From Actinomycetes bacterium (lineage in GTDB: Bacteria; Actinomycetota; Actinomycetes; Actinomycetales; Cellulomonadaceae): a DNA stretch of 6,894 nucleotides. Shown here one piece after another: positions 1-4,600 of this stretch. The first letter of the stretch is position 1. Each line of letters starts with the position of its first letter. Location: NCBI GenBank assembly GCA_023412515.1, contig JAEYNO010000204.1, forward strand, positions 1 to 6,894, given 5' to 3'. A program made the translations under genes and the position numbers. The notes below the pieces were generated by a model. The model saw only the letters and a list, made by a program, of their open reading frames with translations. It had not been told where the DNA came from and searched no databases.

Positions 1-179
1 CGGGTCGCACCGCGCAGGTCGTGGCGCTCGCCGCCGTGGTCGTCGCGCTCGCGACGACGCCCGTCCTGCCGGCCGGCGTGCCGGTGCTCCTCGCGGCGCT
101 CGTCGCCGTCGTCGTCGGGCTCGTCAGCACCGGTCCGCCGCCGGCCGCCCCGGCCCGTCACCCGGACGGTGCGCCGTGA
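1..179 (+). CDS. azlC: AzlC-family branched-chain amino acid permease, C-terminal fragment (5' end outside window)
   Basis: Only the last 58 codons are visible, in the frame beginning at base 3 and ending with TGA at 177-179. The fragment holds two very hydrophobic Ala/Val/Leu stretches separated by a short Pro/Gly turn (TPVLPAGVPVLL), then a short Pro/Ala-rich hydrophilic tail. That is how the end of AzlC permeases usually looks: the last membrane helices and a cytoplasmic tail. In this family AzlC is the large integral membrane subunit and AzlD the small one; together they export branched-chain amino acids and analogues. The identification rests mainly on the hydrophobic pattern and on the AzlD-like gene that overlaps its stop codon (GTGA at 176-179). 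Without the N-terminal part, another polytopic permease is not fully excluded. Confidence 0.72.
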   Translation, partial: GRTAQVVALAAVVVALATTPVLPAGVPVLLAALVAVVVGLVSTGPPPAAPARHPDGAP

Positions 180-490
180 CCGGTCTCTGGCTCGCCGTGC
201 TGCTCGCCGGGCTCGCGTGCCTGGGCATCAAGCTCGCCGGCCACCTGCTGCCCGAGCACTGGCTCGCGCAGCCCCGCGTCGCCCGCGTCGCCGCGCTCGT
301 CACGGTCGCGCTGCTCGCCGCGCTCGTCGCCGTGCAGACCGCCACGACCGGCGGCCGGCTCACGCTCGACGCCCGGCTCCCCGCGCTCGTCGTCGCGGCC
401 GTCGCGCTGGCGCTGCGCGCGCCGTTCGTCGTGGTCGTGCTGCTCGCCGCGGCGACCGCCGCGGGGCTGCGACTGCTCGGGATGCCCTGA
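176..490 (+). CDS. azlD: AzlD-family small membrane subunit of branched-chain amino acid exporter
   Basis: This is a 104-residue protein, a normal length for AzlD. It is nearly all hydrophobic, with apparent membrane segments at about residues 3-24, 35-54, 66-82 and 84-101. A short polar loop after helix 1 (HLLPEHWLAQPRVAR, about 23-37) carries the Leu-Pro and Arg pattern seen in AzlD proteins. The GTG start at 176 overlaps the stop of the preceding permease gene (GTGA), so the two are expected to be translationally coupled. A weak GGACGG at 164-169 is the only SD-like sequence. In the family, AzlD partners AzlC (BrnF/BrnE in corynebacteria) to export leucine, isoleucine, valine and sometimes methionine or analogues; the substrate here is inferred. 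Family assignment is fairly secure from size, topology and gene order. Confidence 0.82.
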   Translation: MTGLWLAVLLAGLACLGIKLAGHLLPEHWLAQPRVARVAALVTVALLAALVAVQTATTGGRLTLDARLPALVVAAVALALRAPFVVVVLLAAATAAGLRLLGMP

Positions 491-502
491 CGGCCCGCGG
501 GT

Positions 503-508
503 TAGGCT
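503..508 (+). promoter_or_regulatory. Candidate -10 element (TAGGCT) of a leaderless promoter for the acetyltransferase gene
   Basis: TAGGCT fits the actinobacterial TANNNT -10 pattern and stands out in very GC-rich surroundings. It ends 6 nt before the GTG start at 515, the distance expected if transcription begins at the start codon itself. No convincing -35 box is present at 17-18 nt. The AGG inside it could alternatively be a weak SD with about 8 nt spacing. It lies in the 24-bp gap after the azlD stop codon, so the acetyltransferase may be transcribed independently of azlCD. Confidence 0.5.
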
Positions 509-514
509 CGCCGG

Positions 515-1069
515 GTGCTGCCCCCCACCGCCGACGTGTCCGTGCGCCCCGCCGTGCCCGGAGACGAGACCCGCATCGCGCACATCCAGCTCGCCGCGTG
601 GCGCACCGCGCACGCCGACGTGCTGGGCGAGGTCGTGCTCGGCTCGCTCGACGAGGACGCGTTCGTCGCGCAGTGGGCGCAGGCCGTCACCGCTCCCCCG
701 GGCCCCGGCTACCACGTGCTCGTCGCGTGCGACGGGCCCCACCTCGTCGGGTTCGCGTCGGTCGCGCCGATCCCCGCGCCCGACCCGACCGACGCACCCG
801 CGGGCGTCGTGCTCGCGCTCGAGGTCGACCCGCAGGCGCAGCGCGGCGGCCACGGCTCGCGGCTGCTGGCCGCGGCGGTCGACCTGCTGCGCGCCGACGG
901 CGCCGACCAGGTGCAGACCTGGGTGATCGAGGGCGACGCCGCCCGCGAGCGGTTCCTCGAGGGCGCCGGGCTGGGGCCCGACGGGCTCACGCGTCGGCTC
1001 GCCACCGGGCCCGGCCCCGACGAGGAGGCGCACGTCGTGGTCGAACGCCGCTGGTACGCCGGCATCTGA
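515..1069 (+). CDS. GNAT-family N-acetyltransferase
   Basis: This 184-residue protein is likely to transfer an acetyl group from acetyl-CoA to an amine; the substrate cannot be read from the sequence. The GNAT fold is supported by the N-terminal strand VSVRPAVPGDETRIAHI (about 8-24), the central strand VVLALEVDP (98-106) and motif A at Q109-R-G-G112-H-G114, which matches the acetyl-CoA pyrophosphate-binding consensus Q/R-x-x-G-x-G/A. A late helix with RERFLEGAGL (144-153) resembles the usual motif B segment. An AAWRTAH segment (27-33) near the N-terminus is common in acetyltransferases of this type. GTG at 515 is chosen because the GNAT fold begins within about ten residues and a -10-like box lies 6 nt upstream. 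It follows azlCD on the same strand and ends 16 bp from a convergent gene. The family call is strong; the role is unknown. Confidence 0.88.
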   Translation: MLPPTADVSVRPAVPGDETRIAHIQLAAWRTAHADVLGEVVLGSLDEDAFVAQWAQAVTAPPGPGYHVLVACDGPHLVGFASVAPIPAPDPTDAPAGVVLALEVDPQAQRGGHGSRLLAAAVDLLRADGADQVQTWVIEGDAARERFLEGAGLGPDGLTRRLATGPGPDEEAHVVVERRWYAGI

Positions 1070-1085
1070 CCGCCGGGGAGGGACC

Positions 1086-1577
1086 TCAGGGCAGCTCGGT
1101 GCGCGCCGGTCGGCCGCGGTGCAGACGGCTCGCGGTCCGCAGCGCGGCCCGCGCGCGCGAGCGGTCGCCCGCCGCGTCGTACGCGAACGCGAGGTGGTAC
1201 CACGCGCGCCAGTCGTCGGGGGACGCGTCGACGCGCTCGCGGTGCGGCTCGAAGGCGGCGCGGGCCGCGGCGCGGTCGACCCGACCGCCCGGGGACCGAG
1301 GCAGGTCGTCGACCGGCAGCTCGCCGGCCGCCGCGAGCGCGTCCGCCATGCGCTGCACGTCGAGGGCCAGCAGCCACTCGCGCACGATCAGCGCGAGCAC
1401 CAGCAGCGGCGCCACGAGGAACGCGACGCCCAGCGCGACGCCGACGGGCTCGCCCGTGCCCATCAGCTGCACGGCGCGCACGCCCACCAGCCACACGTAG
1501 AGCGCGAGCAGCGCGCTCAGCGCGACGGCGGCGACCAGACCCGTCCGGCGACGGCGGGCGCGCGGGGCGTCGGTCAT
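1086..1577 (-). CDS. Small membrane protein with C-terminal TPR-like repeat, function unknown
   Basis: The predicted protein has 163 residues. A short Arg-rich N-terminus (RARRRR, about 6-11) precedes two hydrophobic segments at about 13-36 and 43-66. A hydrophilic region follows, and then one clear tetratricopeptide-type unit at about 119-153 (SPDDWRAWYHLAFAYDAAG, then SRARAALRTA), with the W-x-x-L/A-x-A-Y-x-x-A-G pattern. The arrangement suggests a membrane-anchored protein with a cytoplasmic helical-repeat domain for protein contacts. The ATG start at 1577 overlaps the dapB stop codon (ATGA, 1577-1574), so the gene is probably cotranscribed and translationally coupled with dapB. No enzymatic motif is seen and I assign no function. 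Its stop lies 16 bp from the stop of the convergent acetyltransferase. That this is a real gene is well supported; the TPR label rests on a single repeat. Confidence 0.78.
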   Translation of the reverse strand: MTDAPRARRRRTGLVAAVALSALLALYVWLVGVRAVQLMGTGEPVGVALGVAFLVAPLLVLALIVREWLLALDVQRMADALAAAGELPVDDLPRSPGGRVDRAAARAAFEPHRERVDASPDDWRAWYHLAFAYDAAGDRSRARAALRTASRLHRGRPARTELP

Positions 1578-2332
1578 GCGTGCAGGTCCAGCAGGTCCTC
1601 GAGGCCGACGGTCAGGCCCGGACGGTCCACGACGCGCCGGACGGCGAGCAGCACGCCGGGCATGAAGCTCACGCGGTCGAACGAGTCGTGCCGGATCGTG
1701 AGCATCTCGCCGGCGTTGCCGAGCAGGATCTCCTCGTGCGCGACGAGGCCCCGCAGGCGGACCGCGTGGACCCGCACGCCGTCGACGTCGGCGCCGCGCG
1801 CGCCGTCGAGGGTCTGCGTCGTCGCGTCCGGCACCGGGCCCAGGCCCGCGGCGGCGCGCGCCGCGGCGATGCCCTGCGCGGTGTGCCGCGCCGTCCCGGA
1901 GGGCGCGTCGAACTTGTCGGGGTGGTGCAGCTCGACGACCTCGGCGGACTCGAACCACCGCGCGGCCTGCCGCGCGAAGGCCATCGCGAGCACCGCACCC
2001 AGCGCGAAGTTCGGCGCGACCACGACCCCCACCCCCGGCGTCCGCCCGAGGTGGTCGCGCACGCGGCCCAACGACGCGTCGTCCCACCCGGTCGTGCCGA
2101 CCACCGCGTGCACGCCCGCGTCGACGAGCGTGTGCACGTGGTCCTCGGTGACCGACGGCACCGTGAAGTCGACCGCGACGTGCGCGCCCGCGTCGACCAC
2201 CGCGCGCAGGTCGTCCCCGGCGTCCAGGGTCGCGACGAGCTCGAGCCCGTCGGCCTCCTGCACGGCGCGCACCGTGGTGCCCCCCATGCGTCCGGACGCT
2301 CCCAGCACGGCCACGCGGATCGGTTCGCTCAC
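1574..2332 (-). CDS. dapB: 4-hydroxy-tetrahydrodipicolinate reductase (DapB)
   Basis: DapB performs the NAD(P)H-dependent reduction step of the diaminopimelate/lysine pathway in the cytosol, supplying peptidoglycan and lysine precursors. From GTG at 2332 the protein has 252 residues, typical of actinobacterial DapB. The N-terminal Rossmann domain carries VLGASGRMGG (about 9-18), the GxxGxxG-type cofactor loop. Next come DFTVPS (55-60), VGTTGW (78-83) and APNFALG (106-112). The active-site segment is ELHHPDKFDAPSGTA (134-148): H136 and K140 match the E. coli catalytic His159 and Lys163, and DAPSGT is the substrate-binding loop. The C-terminal Rossmann strand resumes near residue 220. An in-frame GTG at 2341 exists, but it overlaps the TAGGGT -10-like box, so the second GTG is preferred. 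The gene overlaps the TPR membrane protein by ATGA. All key residues are intact. Confidence 0.97.
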   Translation of the reverse strand: MSEPIRVAVLGASGRMGGTTVRAVQEADGLELVATLDAGDDLRAVVDAGAHVAVDFTVPSVTEDHVHTLVDAGVHAVVGTTGWDDASLGRVRDHLGRTPGVGVVVAPNFALGAVLAMAFARQAARWFESAEVVELHHPDKFDAPSGTARHTAQGIAAARAAAGLGPVPDATTQTLDGARGADVDGVRVHAVRLRGLVAHEEILLGNAGEMLTIRHDSFDRVSFMPGVLLAVRRVVDRPGLTVGLEDLLDLHA

Positions 2333-2339
2333 GCCTCGC

Positions 2340-2345
2340 ACCCTA
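2340..2345 (-). promoter_or_regulatory. Candidate -10 element (TAGGGT) of a leaderless dapB promoter
   Basis: On the minus strand TAGGGT matches the actinobacterial TANNNT -10 pattern. It is followed by 7 nt (GCGAGGC) and then GTG at 2332. This spacing fits a transcript that starts at or next to the dapB start codon. The site is in the 51-bp gap between the AraC-like gene and dapB. No -35 match is seen at the usual distance. It implies that dapB can be transcribed independently of the upstream genes. Confidence 0.5.
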
Positions 2346-2357
2346 ACCGGCGGCGCC

Positions 2358-2374
2358 CCGGGCGGCGGGCCCGG
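2358..2374 (-). terminator. Short GC hairpin after the AraC-like gene, possible weak terminator
   Basis: A perfect 6-bp inverted repeat (CCGGGC / GCCCGG) with a 5-nt loop begins 9 nt beyond the stop codon of the AraC-like gene. No U-tract follows, so this is not a classical intrinsic terminator. In sequence this GC-rich a 6-bp stem can arise by chance. Its position between a stop codon and the dapB -10 box is the only reason to list it. Confidence 0.25.
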
Positions 2375-2383
2375 TCCACGTCG

Positions 2384-3211
2384 TCAGACGCCCGCGGGCC
2401 CCAGCTGCGCGGCCAGGTGCTCGGCCAGCCGGCGCAGCTCGACGGGCGGCAGGCCCGTGAACCGTTCGACCTCGCGCGGCGGGTAGCCCGCGTCCACGAA
2501 CCACTCGACGGTCGCGACCGTCGCGGCCGCGTCGACCGGACCGGTGCCGACGGACTCGCGCACGAAGGTGCTGAAGCGCACGGCCGCGAGATATTGCGCG
2601 GGCGTGACGCCGAGCAGGGTCGTGCACCACCGGTGCAGGTCGCCCACGCTCGCGGCGACCTCGCGCGCGATGTCGCTCGCGCGCACCAGACCGCGGTGGG
2701 CCTCGACGTACGCGATCACGTCCTCGAGCCGGTCGAGGTCGGCGCCGTCGTGCCGCGGCCGCGCCGCCAGCGCGTCGAGCACCGCCGCGACGGCCGCGTC
2801 GTCCGCACCCTCGTCGAGCAGCGCACCCGCGCGGGTCACCACCGCGGCCGGGAGGACCTCGTCGAGCCCGGTCCAGGTGTCCGCGAGAGGCCGGCCGCCG
2901 CGCAGCCGCGCCGGACCCAGCGGGTGCAGCTGCACGCCCAGGCGCACCACGGGTCCGCGCTGCCGCGCGACGAGCGCGTGCGTCCACGGTCCGCGCACGC
3001 CGTCGACGTCGGGCGCGCGTCCGCCGGTCAGCGGGTCGACGAGCTCGCCGGGCTCGCCGCGGACCACCTGCAGCAGCCCGCGGCCGTCGGGCAGCAGCAC
3101 CTCGACGTGATCGGCGCCCGGCGCGTGGCGCGCGACCCACGCGTGCTCGGCGACGCCGCGCAGCGCGGCGGGGACGGGGTACCGGCGGTAGTGGTCGACG
3201 GCGACGGGCAT
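2384..3211 (-). CDS. AraC-family transcriptional regulator
   Basis: This 275-residue protein probably binds DNA through a C-terminal AraC-type double helix-turn-helix at about 163-262. The first HTH is around ASDIAREVAASVGDLHRW (178-195), followed by the linker signature GVTPAQYLAAVRF (201-213). A second, more divergent HTH includes WFVDAGYPPREVERFTGLPP (237-256), where AGY...FTG.P resembles the family's usual G-F/Y-x-D...F...G-x-S-P ending. The N-terminal half resembles the sensor domain of many actinobacterial AraC proteins, with EVLLPDGRGLLQV (37-49) and VRLGVQLHPLGPARLRG (89-105); its ligand is unknown. ATG at 3211 places the conserved Tyr-Arg segment at residues 8-10. The adjacent rare codons CAA and TAT at Q206-Y207 stand out in this genome. 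It lies between two genes that are usually near each other in actinobacteria, so it may be a later insertion. Its target is not evident; its own upstream tandem repeat is a candidate. Confidence 0.88.
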   Translation of the reverse strand: MPVAVDHYRRYPVPAALRGVAEHAWVARHAPGADHVEVLLPDGRGLLQVVRGEPGELVDPLTGGRAPDVDGVRGPWTHALVARQRGPVVRLGVQLHPLGPARLRGGRPLADTWTGLDEVLPAAVVTRAGALLDEGADDAAVAAVLDALAARPRHDGADLDRLEDVIAYVEAHRGLVRASDIAREVAASVGDLHRWCTTLLGVTPAQYLAAVRFSTFVRESVGTGPVDAAATVATVEWFVDAGYPPREVERFTGLPPVELRRLAEHLAAQLGPAGV

Positions 3212-3217
3212 GCCCCC

Positions 3218-3246
3218 ATCATGCCGCGCGCGACCGACGGTGTGAC
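3218..3246 (-). promoter_or_regulatory. Candidate promoter of the AraC-like gene (GTCACA - 17 nt - CATGAT)
   Basis: On the minus strand a -35-like GTCACA (3246-3241) is separated by exactly 17 nt from a -10-like CATGAT (3223-3218). Each box matches its sigma-70 consensus at 4 of 6 positions. The -10 ends 6 nt before the ATG at 3211, again suggesting a leaderless message. The GGGGG immediately before ATG is too close to act as a good SD. The -10 match is weaker than at dapB or the acetyltransferase because the first base is C. Confidence 0.38.
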
Positions 3247-3250
3247 CTGT

Positions 3251-3276
3251 CCCGCGGACGGCGCCCGCGGACGACG
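3251..3276. repeat. Tandem 13-bp direct repeat upstream of the AraC-like gene
   Basis: Two adjacent 13-bp units, cccgcggacggcg (3251-3263) and cccgcggacgacg (3264-3276), agree at 12 of 13 positions. They fill the space between the M16 peptidase stop codon and the putative -35 box of the AraC-like gene. AraC proteins commonly bind direct repeats near promoters, so this is a candidate autoregulatory operator. The usual half-site spacing is longer (about 17-21 bp), so a slippage duplication with no function is also possible. Confidence 0.5.
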
Positions 3277-4599
3277 TCAGTCGCCGAACGGGCCCACGCG
3301 CACGACGCTGCGGGGCGCGGCCGCGAGCTCGGCCGCGAGCTCCTGCACCTGCGCGGCCGTCACGGCGCGGACACGTTCGAGCGACTCGTCGACGTCGAGC
3401 AGCTCGCCGTGCACCAGCTCGGCCTTGCCCAGGCGGCTCATGCGCGACCCGGTGTCCTCCATGCCGAGCACGAGGCCGCCGCACAACTGGCCGATGCTGC
3501 GCGTGAGCTCGGCCGCGCCCATGGGCGCGTCGGCCATGCGCTCGAGCTCGGCGACCATGAGCGCGGTCACCTCGTCGACGCGGGCGGGCGTGCAGCCGGC
3601 GTAGAGCCCGAACAGCCCGGTCTCGGCGTGGCCGGTCGCGAACGAGTAGGTCGAGTACGCCAGCCCGCGCTTCTCGCGGATCTCCTGGAAGAGCCGTGAG
3701 GACATGCCGCCGCCCAGCGCGGCGCTCAGCACCGAGAGCACGAACCGGCGCGGGTCGGTCGAGGTGAGGCACGGGCCGCCGACGATGACGTTCGCCTGCT
3801 CGGTCGAGCGGCGGATCGTCAGCTCGAGCGCCGCGGGGGGCACGGGAGCCCCGGCGGTCCGGCGGGCGCGCGGCGTCGCCGCGGGGTCGAGCGGCCAGCC
3901 GCCCGCCGCGAGCGCGGCCTCGACCTGCGCGCACAGCGCGTCGTGGTCCACGCCGCCCGCGGCCGTCACGACGAGCGTGTCGGGGCGGTAGTGCTCGCGG
4001 TAGTGCTCCCACACGGCGTCGCGCGGCACGTCGCGGATGGCCTGCGGGGTGCCGCCGATGGGCCGCCCGAGGGGCGTGTCGCCGAAGACGGCGGCGGCGA
4101 ACTGCTCGTGCGCGACGTCCGACGGGTCGTCGTCGTTCATCGCGAGCTCTTCGAGGATGACACCGCGCTCGGTCTCGAGCTCGTCGGCGTCGAGGCGGGC
4201 CGAGGTCACCATGTCCGCGATGACGTCGACGGCCATGGGCACGTCGGAGTCGAGCACGCGCGCGTAGTAGCAGGTGTGCTCCTTGCCGGTGGCGGCGTTG
4301 GCCTCGCCGCCGACGGCGTCGAACGCCTCGGCGATGTCCATCGCCGTGCGCCGCGCCGTGCCCTTGAACAGCAGGTGCTCGAGGAAGTGCGTCGAGCCGA
4401 AGTGGCCCGACGTCTCGTCGCGCGAGCCGACGCCGACCCACGCCCCGACCGTGGCCGAGCGCAGGCCCGGCATGTGCTCGGTGAGCACCCGGACCCCGCC
4501 GGGCAGGACGGTGCGCCGCACGGCGGCGCCCCCGTCCTGCCCGACGACGAGGTCCGCCCCCGGCGAACCGGGGGCGACCAACGGGAGGGAGAGCGGCAC
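3277..4599 (-). CDS. M16-family (pitrilysin/insulinase-like) zinc metallopeptidase
   Basis: This 440-residue single-chain peptidase is close to the size of mitochondrial processing peptidase beta and of mycobacterial PepR. Its inverted zinc motif HFLEH gives H71 and H75 as ligands and E74 as the catalytic base. The distal ligand is E151 in TERGVILEEL, with the conserved E144 seven residues before it. The second, inactive half carries the family's Arg/Tyr segment LFQEIREKRGLAYSTYSF (303-320). No signal peptide is seen, so it is predicted to be cytosolic; the substrates are unknown. The GTG start at 4599 is one base after the pnp stop (TGA-C-GTG) and lacks an SD, which suggests reinitiation coupled to pnp. 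An internal GTG at 4521, preceded by GGACGGGGGC, is a possible alternative that would remove 26 poorly structured residues. The pnp-M16 order is common in actinobacteria (for example gpsI-pepR in Mycobacterium tuberculosis). Confidence 0.95.
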   Translation of the reverse strand: MPLSLPLVAPGSPGADLVVGQDGGAAVRRTVLPGGVRVLTEHMPGLRSATVGAWVGVGSRDETSGHFGSTHFLEHLLFKGTARRTAMDIAEAFDAVGGEANAATGKEHTCYYARVLDSDVPMAVDVIADMVTSARLDADELETERGVILEELAMNDDDPSDVAHEQFAAAVFGDTPLGRPIGGTPQAIRDVPRDAVWEHYREHYRPDTLVVTAAGGVDHDALCAQVEAALAAGGWPLDPAATPRARRTAGAPVPPAALELTIRRSTEQANVIVGGPCLTSTDPRRFVLSVLSAALGGGMSSRLFQEIREKRGLAYSTYSFATGHAETGLFGLYAGCTPARVDEVTALMVAELERMADAPMGAAELTRSIGQLCGGLVLGMEDTGSRMSRLGKAELVHGELLDVDESLERVRAVTAAQVQELAAELAAAPRSVVRVGPFGD

Positions 4600-4600
4600 G

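Noticed and set aside
169..1500. Plus-strand 443-codon frame and minus-strand frames over azlD and the acetyltransferase
   Set aside because: These translations are Arg/Ala repeats typical of shifted frames in high-GC DNA. The real frames show membrane helices (azlD) and the GNAT motif.
2339..2341. GTG at 2341 as the dapB start
   Set aside because: It overlaps the TAGGGT box and adds only MRG in front of a typical DapB N-terminus that starts at 2332.
1580..3604. Very long plus-strand open frame (674 codons) antisense to dapB, the AraC-like gene and part of the peptidase
   Set aside because: Its translation is Arg/His/Asp/Val-rich low-complexity sequence with no family motifs, as expected for the antisense of GC-rich genes. 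The opposite strand encodes proteins with intact conserved motifs.
2384..4441. Apparent 685-residue minus-strand protein joining an Arg-rich N-terminal half to the AraC-like regulator
   Set aside because: The first half is the out-of-frame reading of the M16 gene on the same strand, followed by the 65-bp intergenic region. Only the part from the ATG at 3211 has regulator sequence.
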